From Ruegeria marina (GTDB taxonomy: Bacteria > Pseudomonadota > Alphaproteobacteria > Rhodobacterales > Rhodobacteraceae): a stretch of DNA of 64,000 nt. The stretch spans positions 86,352 to 150,351 of the forward strand of contig NZ_FMZV01000013.1 in the NCBI RefSeq assembly GCF_900101475.1, in the 5' to 3' direction. Under the pieces are notes generated by a model. That model did not search any database, was not told where the DNA came from, and saw nothing but the letters and a program-made list of their open reading frames with translations. A program made the translations under genes and the position numbers. Positions 43,892 through 52,785 of this stretch are shown here, one piece after another. Every line of letters begins with the position of its first letter. The first letter of the stretch is position 1.

Positions 43892-45049
43892 TTGTCGGAT
43901 GCACCTGAATTCAACATTGATCCGGCCGGTTTCTGGGCCGATCCCTATCCGGACCTGAAGCGGATGCGGGCTGAAGCGCCGATTGCCTATGTGCCGCAGC
44001 TGGGGGCGACGCTGATCACCCGGCGCGACGACATCTTCGAACAGGAGAAACGGATCGAGGTGTTCTCCTCGGACCAGCCGCAGGGGCTGATGACGGTACT
44101 GATGGGCCAGAACATGATGCGCAAGGACGGCGAGGCACATATGGCCGAGCGCAAGGCGATCTTTCCCACTGTCTCGCCCAGAACCGTGAAGCAGGTCTGG
44201 ACCGCGCAGTTCCGTGCCGCCACCGAACGGGTGCTGGACGGCTTGGCGCCGCGCGGGCGCTGCGATCTGGTGCGCGACTATGCCATGCCTGTATCGGCGG
44301 AGGCGCTGAAGGCGATCACAGGGCTGACCAACATGGCCGCCGCCGAGATGGACCGGGTGAGCCAGGGCATGATCGACGGCTGCGCCAATTACGCGGGCGA
44401 CCCGGGCGTCGAGGCGCGCTGTCATGACTGCACCGCCTCGATCGACGCCCATATCGACGCGATGATCCCGGTGCTGGATGCCGCGCCCGACCATTCGCTG
44501 CTGTCGGTGCAGCGCCGCGCGGGTCTCAGCGACGCGCAGACCCGCGCCAATATCAAGCTGGCCATATCCGGCGGTCAGAACGAGCCGCGCGACGCCATCG
44601 CGGGCGCCGCCTGGGCGGTGCTGAGCCACCCGGCGGCACTGGCGCGGCTGCGCGCGGGCGAGGTGCCCTGGCAACACGCCTTCGAGGAATATGCCCGCTG
44701 GATCTCGCCCATCGGCATGTCGCCGCGCCGGGTGGCGCGGCGCGATACAGTGCAGGGCGTCACCTTCGAGCCGGAGGACCGGGTGTTCCTGATGTTCGGA
44801 TCGGGCAACCGGGACGAGCGCGTGTTCGCCCATCCCGACCGGTTCGACCTGGACCAGGACATTGCCGCCGCAATCTCTTTTGGTGCGGGTCCGCATTTCT
44901 GCGCCGGGGCCTGGGCGTCAAGGGCCCTGATCGGCGAGGTGGCGCTGCCCATGCTGTTCGCGCGGTTTCCGCGCCTCGCGCTGGACGGCGCCGCGCGGTT
45001 CGGCGGCTGGGCCTTCCGGGGCCCGCTGTCGGTGCCCGTACGCTGGTAG
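43892..45049 (+). CDS. Cytochrome P450
   Basis: Soluble bacterial P450 of about 385 residues. The haem-Cys loop is SFGAGPHFCAGAWASR, the ExxR pair is in FEEYARWISP, and the I-helix reads LAISGGQNEPRDAIAG. There the usual acid-Thr oxygen-activation pair (AGxxT) is replaced by Glu-Pro, an uncommon variant that suggests altered oxygen or peroxide chemistry. I prefer the TTG at 43892 (SDAPEFNIDP) because GGGGAGGG lies 7 bases upstream; an ATG at 43871 in frame lacks such a site. No ferredoxin gene is adjacent. Substrate unknown. Confidence 0.87.
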   Translation: MSDAPEFNIDPAGFWADPYPDLKRMRAEAPIAYVPQLGATLITRRDDIFEQEKRIEVFSSDQPQGLMTVLMGQNMMRKDGEAHMAERKAIFPTVSPRTVKQVWTAQFRAATERVLDGLAPRGRCDLVRDYAMPVSAEALKAITGLTNMAAAEMDRVSQGMIDGCANYAGDPGVEARCHDCTASIDAHIDAMIPVLDAAPDHSLLSVQRRAGLSDAQTRANIKLAISGGQNEPRDAIAGAAWAVLSHPAALARLRAGEVPWQHAFEEYARWISPIGMSPRRVARRDTVQGVTFEPEDRVFLMFGSGNRDERVFAHPDRFDLDQDIAAAISFGAGPHFCAGAWASRALIGEVALPMLFARFPRLALDGAARFGGWAFRGPLSVPVRW

Positions 45050-45153
45050 AGCTGTTCGCCAACACAGGCCGTTCGCGACCTCGGTGTCGCGGGTCGGCAA
45101 GACCGCCGCCAAAGGGCCAGACATCCTGAAGATCCATAGACAAGGACACCAGG

Positions 45154-46155
45154 ATGACCGCCGCCGATCCGAATCTTTCCGCCGGGGCGCATCAGCCCGA
45201 GGGCGCGACCACGCTGACCGGCATCCTGTTCCTGCTGCTCGCCACCACGATCTTTCCGATCCAGGACGTGATCATCAAGAGCCTCAGCAGCGATTTCGCG
45301 GTGCATCAGATCGTGTTCTGGCGCTCGATCTTCGCCCTGCCGATCGCCGCCGCCATGGCCCGCTCCGAAGGCGCGCTCTGGCCGCTGAAGATCGGGTCAT
45401 GGCCCTTGCAACTGACCCGCGCGGTGGCGGCCTTCTCGTCCTACCTGGTCTATTACATGGCGCTGGCCGCCATCGGCCTGGCCGAGACCGCCGCCATCAC
45501 CTTCTCCACCCCGATCTTTGTCACCTTGCTGGCGGCGGTGTTCCTGGGCGAGCGGATCGGCATCTGGCGCTGGCTGGCGGTGCTCCTCGGCATGGCCGGC
45601 GTGTTGGTGATCGTGCAACCGGGTGCCGCGGTGTTCGAGCCGGCGGCTCTGCTGGCGCTGGCGGCGGCGCTGTTCTACGCGGTGTCGATCATCGCCACCC
45701 GGCGTCTGGGAAGCCGCACCAATGGCGGCACCATGACGCTGGTGACCCTGCTGGTCTATATCGTCGGCGGCACCGTGCTGGGGCTGGTGTTCTCGGGGCT
45801 CGAGACCGCCTCGCCGCACCCGAGCCTGGCCTTCCTCTACCGCGACTGGATCGCGCCCGCGCCGATGGACTGGCTGGCGCTGGCGGCGTTGGGGGTGACC
45901 TCGGGCATCGGGTTCTTCGCGCTCAGCCAGGCCTATCGCATGGCTGAGGCCAGCGTCGTCACCCCGTTCGAATACACCTATCTGCCCTGGGCGGTGCTGT
46001 GGGGCTATGTGGTGTTTGGTGTGCTGCCGGGCCTGTCCACCTGGATCGGGCTGACACTGATCGTCGGCTCGGGCCTCCTGATCCTGTTCCGCGAAACCCT
46101 GCGCGGCCGCCGTATCGTGCGCCGCCGGGGACTGGGTGTCATGCGGCAGCGGTAA
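45154..46155 (+). CDS. EamA-family DMT transporter
   Basis: A 333-residue inner-membrane protein with ten predicted helices in two EamA repeats. The first repeat ends with LGERIGIWRWLAVLLGMAGVLVIV and the second with EYTYLPWAVLWGYVVFGVLP and LIVGSGLLILFRE. These carriers export amino acids, purines or other metabolites; the substrate is not visible. Gene starts 104 bases after the P450. Confidence 0.9.
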   Translation: MTAADPNLSAGAHQPEGATTLTGILFLLLATTIFPIQDVIIKSLSSDFAVHQIVFWRSIFALPIAAAMARSEGALWPLKIGSWPLQLTRAVAAFSSYLVYYMALAAIGLAETAAITFSTPIFVTLLAAVFLGERIGIWRWLAVLLGMAGVLVIVQPGAAVFEPAALLALAAALFYAVSIIATRRLGSRTNGGTMTLVTLLVYIVGGTVLGLVFSGLETASPHPSLAFLYRDWIAPAPMDWLALAALGVTSGIGFFALSQAYRMAEASVVTPFEYTYLPWAVLWGYVVFGVLPGLSTWIGLTLIVGSGLLILFRETLRGRRIVRRRGLGVMRQR

Positions 46156-46159
46156 AGAC

Positions 46160-46179
46160 TAAGCGATCATTGTCGCTTA
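46160..46179. other. Short inverted repeat between DMT and OLD-type genes
   Basis: TAAGCGA (46160-46166) and TCGCTTA (46173-46179) are perfect arms around TCATTG, 5 bases after the DMT stop and 24 bases before the OLD-type frame. It could be a terminator without T tract or an operator for the downstream gene. Confidence 0.35.
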
Positions 46180-46202
46180 TGAAGCTGTGCCTAAGCCTAT
46201 GA

Positions 46203-47933
46203 TTGAAGGATTGCCGATGGCATCTACTTTTGCGACAGTTGACGAGGAAAGACTTTTTTCTTGTGAAGGCGGTGCAGGTGATCGAAGCAGTTGAATTGAA
46301 TTGCGGGCCGGTAGATGGCGCAGCGCCATTGCGTTTGGAGGGCCAGGCTGGCGTTACGCTCTTTGTCGGGCCAAACAACTGCGGAAAAACAGCGTTGTTG
46401 GAAGCGATTCATGGCGCAGTTTCTGAGTCAGGCCGCAGCCCGCAGGAGCGAAAGAAATCCGCATTGCGGCAGGTGCTGCTTCATCCTTTTGAAAACCGGT
46501 TACTTGATGATCACCCTGCTTTTGCAGGCAAGGAAGATGAGGAAATTGTTGTTTTACCTCGAGGGCAGTTCTCGCGAAGACAGATATCGCAAGACGTGCC
46601 AGTGCAATGGGACAACTATTTGGGGCGAGTCTTTCGCGAACCGCTTTGTGTCTGGATGAATGGCGCAAAAAGACTGGCGATGTTGCCCGCTGAAGAAGGC
46701 GCGGACTTGCAATCTCCCTCTGGCCCCCTCGCCAGGCTGTTGACTGACGATGCCAGGCGAAAGGGTTTCCAGACAGCTGCCAAAGCAGGTATCGACTATT
46801 ACCCGGTTATTGACACGGTATCGCGGTACGGGACGCTGAAACTGGCGTTTTCAAGTGCTGCACCCGACGCCGAGACCGAGCGTTCTCTGAACAAAAGCTT
46901 GATTGATTACTTGAAAACAGCACTTCCGGCAGAACATGCCAGTGATGGATTCAACGCTTACACTGGAATGCTCGGCGCGCTTCATGCCAGCGATTTTAAA
47001 GTCATCTTGATTGATGAACCCGAGGCGTTTCTTCACCCGACACTCGCGCGCACATTGGGCAGGCAAGTTGCTGAAAAAGCCGGTGACAAACAAGTCTACA
47101 TCGCGACACACAGCGCCGATTTTCTGATGGGTGCGGTCGAATCCGGTGTGCCGATACGCATCGTGCGCCTGCAATATCAGGCTGGGGTCGCAACAGCGCG
47201 ATTGCTGGACAACGACACCCTGCGCCGCCTGATGAATGACCCGATGATGCGGTCGGCCAATGTTCTGTCCGGATTGTTTGCTCAGGCGGTTGTGGTTACC
47301 GAAGCGGACGCTGACCGAGCGTTCTATCAGGAAATCAACAACCGTCTTCTTTCCGCGAAAGATCCGCGCGGTATCGACAACGCTCTGTTCCTGAATGCTC
47401 ACGAAAAGTCGACGGTACCCCGTTTGGTCGAACCACTGCGGCAGATGGGAGTGCCCACTATTGGCATCGTCGATCTCGATGTATTGGCGGAAGGCGGAGA
47501 AAACTGGGCGAAACAAATGCGCGCAGTTGGCGTGCCAAAATCGAGACGGCGGACATTCGAAACCGCGCGGCAGAGCGTGTTTGAGTTGTTGAAGGAAGTT
47601 AGCACAGACGACAAGCAGATGGACTACAAACTGCGGGGCGGTATCGACTTGTTGACCAAGGAGAACAAAGACACTGCCGAATCTTTGTTGTCTGACCTTG
47701 CGACATTCGGACTATTCGTCGTGGAGCGAGGTGAGCAGGAGCAATGGCTTTCCAACATCGATGTCAAACGCGACAAGCATGGCTGGCTTCGAAGCATCTT
47801 CGACGCTTTGGGGTCTGACCCCAATGACGCAAACTATGTCAAACCGGGTGACGCAGACGTCTGGGACTTCCTCGGTCGAGCACGGTCGTGGTTCGCTGAT
47901 CCTGCGCGAAAAGGCATGGCTTTCGAGGTTTGA
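46203..47933 (+). CDS. OLD-type ATPase with TOPRIM nuclease domain (putative defence protein)
   Basis: A 576-residue protein built as an ABC/SMC-like ATPase plus TOPRIM, the layout of class 1 OLD nucleases. Walker A is VGPNNCGKT (55-63), Walker B VILIDEPEAFLHP (267-279) and the switch His303 is in ATHSADF. The TOPRIM begins VVVTEADADRAFYQEI with Glu367 and continues to IGIVDLDV with Asp424/Asp426. No GajB-like helicase follows, so it is a lone gene and not Gabija. The DNA is visibly less GC-rich than its neighbours. The start is uncertain: the longest frame opens with a TTG at 46203, but GTG at 46263 (VKAVQVIEAVEL) begins the homologous part. Related families act in phage defence; that role is inferred. 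Confidence 0.78.
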   Translation: MKDCRWHLLLRQLTRKDFFLVKAVQVIEAVELNCGPVDGAAPLRLEGQAGVTLFVGPNNCGKTALLEAIHGAVSESGRSPQERKKSALRQVLLHPFENRLLDDHPAFAGKEDEEIVVLPRGQFSRRQISQDVPVQWDNYLGRVFREPLCVWMNGAKRLAMLPAEEGADLQSPSGPLARLLTDDARRKGFQTAAKAGIDYYPVIDTVSRYGTLKLAFSSAAPDAETERSLNKSLIDYLKTALPAEHASDGFNAYTGMLGALHASDFKVILIDEPEAFLHPTLARTLGRQVAEKAGDKQVYIATHSADFLMGAVESGVPIRIVRLQYQAGVATARLLDNDTLRRLMNDPMMRSANVLSGLFAQAVVVTEADADRAFYQEINNRLLSAKDPRGIDNALFLNAHEKSTVPRLVEPLRQMGVPTIGIVDLDVLAEGGENWAKQMRAVGVPKSRRRTFETARQSVFELLKEVSTDDKQMDYKLRGGIDLLTKENKDTAESLLSDLATFGLFVVERGEQEQWLSNIDVKRDKHGWLRSIFDALGSDPNDANYVKPGDADVWDFLGRARSWFADPARKGMAFEV

Positions 47934-47960
47934 ATCTACCGGGTTTTGATCAAAAGGCTT

Positions 47961-48004
47961 CGTACAAAACGGTCAATCCACCTGCCGGAGCGCGTACAAA
48001 GCGG
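47961..48004 (+). repeat. Direct repeat pair downstream of the OLD-type gene
   Basis: CGTACAAAACGG (47961) and CGTACAAAGCGG (47993) are 32 bases apart and differ at one base. A 12-bp perfect palindrome TTTTGATCAAAA (47944-47955) lies just before. Possible boundary scars of the inserted gene, or chance. Confidence 0.35.
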
Positions 48005-48021
48005 CCAAAATCCCCACAAAC

Positions 48022-48051
48022 GACAAACCCCCGAGGCCGGGCCACGGGGGT
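48022..48051 (-). terminator. Terminator of rpsU
   Basis: ACCCCCG (48027-48033) pairs with CGGGGGT (48045-48051), about 40 bases past the rpsU stop; on the minus strand it runs into TTTGTCGTTTG. Confidence 0.65.
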
Positions 48052-48092
48052 CGTCAAATAGTGTCATCCAAAGCCGGACGAGAACGAATGCC

Positions 48093-48299
48093 TTAGAGCA
48101 TGCCTTCGCGCTGTGCTTTCTTGCGTGCCAGCTTGCGGGCACGGCGGATCGCTTCAGCCTTCTCGCGCGCTTTTTTCTCGGACGGTTTCTCGAAATGCTG
48201 CTTCAGCTTCATTTCACGGAAAACGCCTTCGCGCTGCAGCTTCTTCTTCAGGGCGCGGAGCGCCTGATCGACGTTGTTGTCGCGAACACTAACCTGCAT
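48093..48299 (-). CDS. rpsU: 30S ribosomal protein S21
   Basis: A 68-residue, highly basic small-subunit protein starting [22 protein letters not shown] and continuing [26 protein letters not shown], read in part; full family length. AAAGGTGG lies upstream of the start. It is divergent from the COQ9 gene, an arrangement seen in other Rhodobacteraceae as far as I recall. Confidence 0.97.
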   Translation of the reverse strand: MQVSVRDNNVDQALRALKKKLQREGVFREMKLKQHFEKPSEKKAREKAEAIRRARKLARKKAQREGML

Positions 48300-48406
48300 G
48301 TGGTTTTCACCACCTTTCTAAGTTGAGTTGCAAGGAATTGCAGGAGCCCGGCGTATAGCAAACCGGGAACAACTTGTCTAGATAGGGGGGAACAAGGAGT
48401 CACATC

Positions 48407-49087
48407 ATGACCATGTCCTATGAACAGGCCAGGGATCGGCTGCTGGACGCCGCTCTGAACCACGTGGCCTTCGACGGCTGGAGCGAGGAAACCTTTCGCG
48501 CCGCGGTCGCAGATACGGGGTTGGATGCGGGATTTGCCCGTGCGATCTGTCCGCGCGGCGCGGTCGATCTGGCGCTGGCCTATCATGCGCGCGGCGATGC
48601 CGCGATGCTGGAACGTCTGGCGTCCGAGGATCTCTCCGACCTGCGCTTCCGCGACCGGATCGCCGCCGCCGTCCGGTTCCGGCTCGAGGCGGTGACAGAC
48701 AAGGAGGCAGTGCGCCGCGGCGCCTCCCTCTTTGCCCTGCCTGTCTATGCCGCGGATGGGGCCAAGGCGATCTGGGGCACCTGCGACGCGATCTGGACAG
48801 CGCTGGGCGATACTTCCGAGGATGTGAACTGGTACACGAAAAGAGCAACGCTTTCAGCGGTTTACTCGTCTACAGTCCTGTACTGGCTGGGGGATCAGAG
48901 CCCGGAGCATCAGGCGACATGGGAGTTTCTCGACCGCCGCATCGACAACGTGATGCAGTTCGAGAAATTCAAGGCGGACATCCGGAAGAATCCCCTGCTC
49001 AAACCTTTGCTCGCCGGTCCGAACTGGCTTGCGCAGCAGATGCGCGCGCCCCGTCGCGGCGACGATTTGCCGGGCTCGCTCGGGTGA
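48407..49087 (+). CDS. COQ9-family ubiquinone biosynthesis protein
   Basis: A 226-residue lipid-binding protein with a TetR-like fold. In eukaryotes COQ9 presents ubiquinone intermediates to the hydroxylase COQ7. The N-terminal helices (LLDAALNHVAFDGWSEETFRAAV) and the conserved C-terminal segment (DVNWYTKRATLSAVYSSTVLYWLGD, read in part) are clear. AAGGAG precedes the ATG. Followed by a PIG3-type quinone oxidoreductase, but with its own ribosome-binding site. Confidence 0.9.
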   Translation: MTMSYEQARDRLLDAALNHVAFDGWSEETFRAAVADTGLDAGFARAICPRGAVDLALAYHARGDAAMLERLASEDLSDLRFRDRIAAAVRFRLEAVTDKEAVRRGASLFALPVYAADGAKAIWGTCDAIWTALGDTSEDVNWYTKRATLSAVYSSTVLYWLGDQSPEHQATWEFLDRRIDNVMQFEKFKADIRKNPLLKPLLAGPNWLAQQMRAPRRGDDLPGSLG

Positions 49088-49153
49088 ACGCAACATGACG
49101 ATGCCGGGGTCAGGCCAATGCCTCGGCGACCCAACCAATGTACAGGAGGTTCC

Positions 49154-50137
49154 ATGTCCGATCAGATGCACGTGGTTGAAATCAGCAAACCGGGCGGCCC
49201 CGAAGTCTTGCAACCCGGCAGCCGTCCGGTGCCCGTGCCGGGGCATGGGCAGGTGGTGATCAAGGTCGCCTATGCCGGTGTGAACCGGCCCGATGCGCTG
49301 CAACGGGCCGGGGCCTATGACCCGCCGCCGGGGGCGAGCGACCTGCCGGGGCTGGAATGCTCGGGCGAGGTTGTGGCTGTTGGTCCGGGCGTCGATTCCC
49401 TTGCTCGCGGCGACATGGTCTGTGCTTTGCTGCCGGGCGGAGGATATGCCGAATACGTCGCCACGCCAGCCGCTCACTGCCTGCCCGTGCCGCACGGCAT
49501 GGGCCTGCGCGAGGCGGCCTGCCTGCCGGAAACCTTCTTTACCGTCTGGTCCAACGTGTTTTCGCGCGGCGGCCTCAAGGCAGGCGAACGGTTCCTCGTG
49601 CATGGTGGTTCCAGCGGGATCGGCACGACCGCTATCCAGCTTGCCAACGCCTTTGGTGCGCGGGTTTTTACCACTGCTGGATCGGACGAAAAATGCCAGG
49701 CCTGCCTGGATTTGGGGGCCGAGCGCGCGATCAACTACCGCACCGAGGATTTCGTCAAGGTTCTGCGCGCCGAAGGTGGCGCCGACCTGATCCTCGACAT
49801 GGTGGGTGGCGATTATATCCCGCGCAATATCAAGGCATTGGCCGATGATGGCCGGCTGGTGCAGATCGCGTTCCTGCAAGGGCCGGTGGTCGAGCTGAAC
49901 TTTGCCCTGATGATGGTGCGGCGCCTGACGATTACCGGAAGCACGCTCAGGCCGCAAAGCGACTTGGCCAAGGCGCAGATCGCCCAAGACCTGCGCGAGG
50001 CCGTCTGGCCGTTGATCGAGGCGGGTCGGATCGCGCCGGTGATGGACAGCGAATTCGACCTGGCCGATGCGGCTGCGGCCCATGCGCGGATGGAAAGTTC
50101 GGGCCATATCGGCAAGATCGTTCTCAGGGTCGCCTGA
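49154..50137 (+). CDS. NAD(P)H quinone oxidoreductase, PIG3 family
   Basis: Zinc-independent medium-chain dehydrogenase/reductase of 327 residues. Starts MSDQMHVVEISKPGGPEVLQ after a strong AGGAGGT. The NADPH-binding fold is FLVHGGSSGIGTTAIQLANAFG and the one-electron quinone-reductase family motif is GLEAACLPETFFTVWSNVF-like (REAACLPETFFTVW). No zinc ligands. Reduces quinones or enones; the physiological substrate is unknown. Confidence 0.92.
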   Translation: MSDQMHVVEISKPGGPEVLQPGSRPVPVPGHGQVVIKVAYAGVNRPDALQRAGAYDPPPGASDLPGLECSGEVVAVGPGVDSLARGDMVCALLPGGGYAEYVATPAAHCLPVPHGMGLREAACLPETFFTVWSNVFSRGGLKAGERFLVHGGSSGIGTTAIQLANAFGARVFTTAGSDEKCQACLDLGAERAINYRTEDFVKVLRAEGGADLILDMVGGDYIPRNIKALADDGRLVQIAFLQGPVVELNFALMMVRRLTITGSTLRPQSDLAKAQIAQDLREAVWPLIEAGRIAPVMDSEFDLADAAAAHARMESSGHIGKIVLRVA

Positions 50138-50146
50138 TCGCGGCCT

Positions 50147-50175
50147 GCCGGGCCGGTGTCAACTCACGGCCCGGC
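50147..50175. terminator. Hairpin between convergent quinone oxidoreductase and DUF2189 genes
   Basis: GCCGGGCC (50147-50154) pairs perfectly with GGCCCGGC (50168-50175) across the DUF2189 stop codon. No T tract follows, so its efficiency as a terminator is doubtful. Confidence 0.35.
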
Positions 50176-51016
50176 GATACAGGTGCCATGTTGCGTGCCC
50201 CAGTATGGGCATCACGAAGATCAGCCCCAGAAGCAGCGGGATCGATCCCAGTATCAGCAGCCCTGCCACCACCGCACCCCAGGTCAGGATGACGACCGGG
50301 TTGCGCCGGAACACGCGGAAAGAGGTCACGACCGCCACTGGCACGCCAACCTCTCGGTCGAGCAGCAGCGGAAAGCTGACCACGCTGATCGCCAGGGCCA
50401 GCAGGGCAAAGAAGAAGCCGACGATGATGCCGGAGATCGCCATGGTCCAGCCTTGCGAGGTTGTCACAACATCTCTGGCGAATGCCGTCACGGATACCGG
50501 CGCATCGGGGCCAAGCGTGCGCTCCCAGATCCCGTGCGCGACCATCAGCCAGATCAGGAACAGCAGGGTCAGGTAGAACCCCAGAACCAGGATCGCTCCG
50601 AAGGATGGGGCGCGGACCACGCGAAACGAATCGAGCCAGGTCACCTCTTCACCGCGTTCGAGACGGCGGCTGATCTCGTAGCGACCCACGGCAGCGACAG
50701 GCCCCAACAGGGCAAAGCCGGCGACCAATGGGGCGAGCAACGGGATCAAGTCCATATTCAAACTGAATCCGAACAGAATCAGCCCGGTCAGCGGGTAGAT
50801 GACGGCGATGAACAACACGTCGGCGCGCGTTTCGAGAAAATCGCGGTATCCCGCCCTCAGTGCGTCGCGCAGATCCTGCATTTCGATCTTGTTGGCGACG
50901 GGTTCCGCTTGATCTGCGGTACCGCCCAGTTCCGATGCCGCTTGAGACAGGTGTTCTCCTGATGCGCCCAGGTTGCGCAGGGTCCAGGTGACCGGATTTC
51001 CGATGGTTTTTGCCAT
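50159..51016 (-). CDS. DUF2189-family integral membrane protein
   Basis: A 285-residue protein with about six hydrophobic segments. The conserved core starts DLRDALRAGYRDFLETRADVLF and includes PLVAGFALLGPVAAVGRYEISRRLERGE (read in part), the DUF2189 signature. The start MAKTIGNPVTW at 51016 is preceded by AAGGAGGACAC. The family has no known function. It lies between two quinone oxidoreductase genes, convergent with one and divergent from the other. Confidence 0.87.
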   Translation of the reverse strand: MAKTIGNPVTWTLRNLGASGEHLSQAASELGGTADQAEPVANKIEMQDLRDALRAGYRDFLETRADVLFIAVIYPLTGLILFGFSLNMDLIPLLAPLVAGFALLGPVAAVGRYEISRRLERGEEVTWLDSFRVVRAPSFGAILVLGFYLTLLFLIWLMVAHGIWERTLGPDAPVSVTAFARDVVTTSQGWTMAISGIIVGFFFALLALAISVVSFPLLLDREVGVPVAVVTSFRVFRRNPVVILTWGAVVAGLLILGSIPLLLGLIFVMPILGHATWHLYRRAVS

Positions 51017-51213
51017 GGCTTGTGTCCTCCTTGGCGAATTGCAGCGCCACGGGCCGGCCGGCCACTTGGTTGCCTTGGGCCAGGGCGACCGGCAACGCTT
51101 GACATTATTATAACATATTCCGACGGTTATCGCGATCACTATGGTGGGAGTAACTTCTTGTCCGGTGCTGCCTTGTGATCGGGCCGAGCGAAAGCAAAGG
51201 GAGGAGAGTGAGC

Positions 51214-52188
51214 ATGGCAAAAACAGTGGTGATCGAGGCCTTCGGTGGCCCAGAGGTCCTGCAGTTGCAGGACCGTCCAGTTGGCGAGCCGGGGCCGGGG
51301 CAGGTTCGGATTCGGCACCAGGCCTGCGGGTTGAACTTTATCGACGTCTACCAGCGCACCGGACTTTATCCGCTGCAACTGCCCCATGCCCTGGGGATGG
51401 AGGCCTCGGGCGTGATCGAGGCGGTAGGTGAGGGTGTCACGCATCTGAATGTCGGGGACCGGGCCGCCTATGCCTCGGCCCCGCCGGGGGCTTATACCGA
51501 GGCGCGGGTGATGCCCGCCGCGCAGGTCTGCCCGCTGCCCGATGAGATCGGTTTCGACCAGGGCGCCGCGATGATGCTCAAGGGGTTGACGGTCGATTAC
51601 CTTTTTCACCGCACCACGCCGCTTGGCAGGGGCGATACAGTGCTGTTCCATGCTGCCGCCGGCGGCGTCGGTCTGATCGCCTGCCAATGGGCGAAATCCG
51701 AAGGGATCACCTTGATCGGCACCGCCGGGTCGGATGAGAAATGCGAACTGGCCAAAGCGCATGGCGCGGCCCATGTCATCAACTACCGGTCCGAGAACTT
51801 CACCGAGAAGGTTCGCGAACTGACCGGCGGCAAGGGCGTCGATGTGGTGATGGATGCGGTGGGTGCGGATACGTTCGAAGGGTCGCTCGACTGTCTGAAG
51901 CCACTGGGCATGATGATCTCTTTCGGCAATGCCTCGGGGCCGGTACCGCCGTTGAACATCGGCGTTCTGGCGCAGAAGGGCAGCCTGAAGATCACGCGCC
52001 CGACGCTCTTCACCCATATCGCCGATCATGCCGCCTGCCAGGCGATGGCGCGGCGGCTGTTCGGCAAGGTGACCGGGGGCGAGGTCAAGATCCGCATCGA
52101 TCAGCGTTTTCCGCTGGATCAGGTCGCGGATGCGCATCGCGCGCTCGAAGCCCGGCAGACCACCGGCTCGACCATTCTGGAGCTTTGA
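51214..52188 (+). CDS. NADPH:quinone oxidoreductase (Qor family)
   Basis: Second zinc-independent MDR enzyme in this region, 324 residues. Starts MAKTVVIEAFGGPEVLQLQD. The NADPH fold is VLFHAAAGGVGLIACQWAKS, followed by GTAGSDEKCELAKAHGAAHVINY. AAAGGGAGGAG upstream. It is only distantly similar to the PIG3-type gene 1 kb upstream, so this is not a recent duplication. Likely detoxifies quinones or alkenals. Confidence 0.92.
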   Translation: MAKTVVIEAFGGPEVLQLQDRPVGEPGPGQVRIRHQACGLNFIDVYQRTGLYPLQLPHALGMEASGVIEAVGEGVTHLNVGDRAAYASAPPGAYTEARVMPAAQVCPLPDEIGFDQGAAMMLKGLTVDYLFHRTTPLGRGDTVLFHAAAGGVGLIACQWAKSEGITLIGTAGSDEKCELAKAHGAAHVINYRSENFTEKVRELTGGKGVDVVMDAVGADTFEGSLDCLKPLGMMISFGNASGPVPPLNIGVLAQKGSLKITRPTLFTHIADHAACQAMARRLFGKVTGGEVKIRIDQRFPLDQVADAHRALEARQTTGSTILEL

Positions 52189-52242
52189 GGCGACCGAATC
52201 TATTTTCTTGCGCCGTCGCAACCGGCGGGGCAAGGAAGGAAC

Positions 52243-52671
52243 ATGGACAAGCTCGACCGCCAGATCGTCGCGGCGCTGCAACACAATGCCCGCGAATCGA
52301 CAACCAAGATCGCCGCGCGGCTGGGTGTGGCGCGGACCACCGTGCACGAACGCATCTCCCGGATGGAGGCACGCGGCGTGATCGCGGGCTATTCTGTCGT
52401 CCTGCGCGAACCGCAGGACGACAGCAAGGTGCAGGTCGTGGTTCTGCTGGAAGTGCAGCAAAAGGAAACCGCGCGCATCATCAAGCGCCTCGAAGCCTAT
52501 CCCGAGATCAAGCTTTGCCTGTCGATCAATGGCGAGTTCGACCTGCTTCTGTCAGCCGAAGCGCCGCGGATCGAGGACCTCGATATTCTTGTCGATGAAC
52601 TGGGAGCGATTCCAGGTGTTCAGCGGACAAATACCTTTGTCGTCTTTGGGCGTCGCATCGACCGTATCTGA
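52243..52671 (+). CDS. Lrp/AsnC-family regulator upstream of lysine catabolic genes
   Basis: A 142-residue regulator with helix-turn-helix (MDKLDRQIVAALQHNARES, GVARTTVHERISRME) and AsnC ligand domain. AAGGAAGG precedes the start. It is followed after 114 bases by the lysine-dehydrogenase-like gene, on the same strand, and an inverted repeat lies in that gap. A lysine-sensing role is inferred from the neighbours. Confidence 0.9.
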   Translation: MDKLDRQIVAALQHNARESTTKIAARLGVARTTVHERISRMEARGVIAGYSVVLREPQDDSKVQVVVLLEVQQKETARIIKRLEAYPEIKLCLSINGEFDLLLSAEAPRIEDLDILVDELGAIPGVQRTNTFVVFGRRIDRI

Positions 52672-52682
52672 CAAAAAGTTAG

Positions 52683-52751
52683 GTTTGCCGTCAAATCGAC
52701 GGGATGGGGAGTCATTCCGACACTCTGCTCCCTACAGACCGAACGGCAAAC
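52683..52751. promoter_or_regulatory. Inverted repeat upstream of the lysine-dehydrogenase-like gene
   Basis: GTTTGCCGT (52683-52691) and ACGGCAAAC (52743-52751) are perfect 9-bp arms whose centres are 60 bases apart, within the 114-base gap. Candidate paired Lrp-type site. Confidence 0.45.
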
Positions 52752-52785
52752 GCGTCATCCTGTTGTCAAAACAAGGAGACGTGCC

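Noticed and set aside
46199..46296. Short frame starting at ATG 46199 (MIEGLPMASTF...)
   Set aside because: It stops after 31 codons inside the OLD-type gene and has no ribosome-binding site; considered as a leader peptide but nothing supports it.
46203..47933. Gabija system
   Set aside because: The ATPase-TOPRIM protein resembles GajA, but no UvrD-like helicase gene follows; the next gene is rpsU on the other strand.
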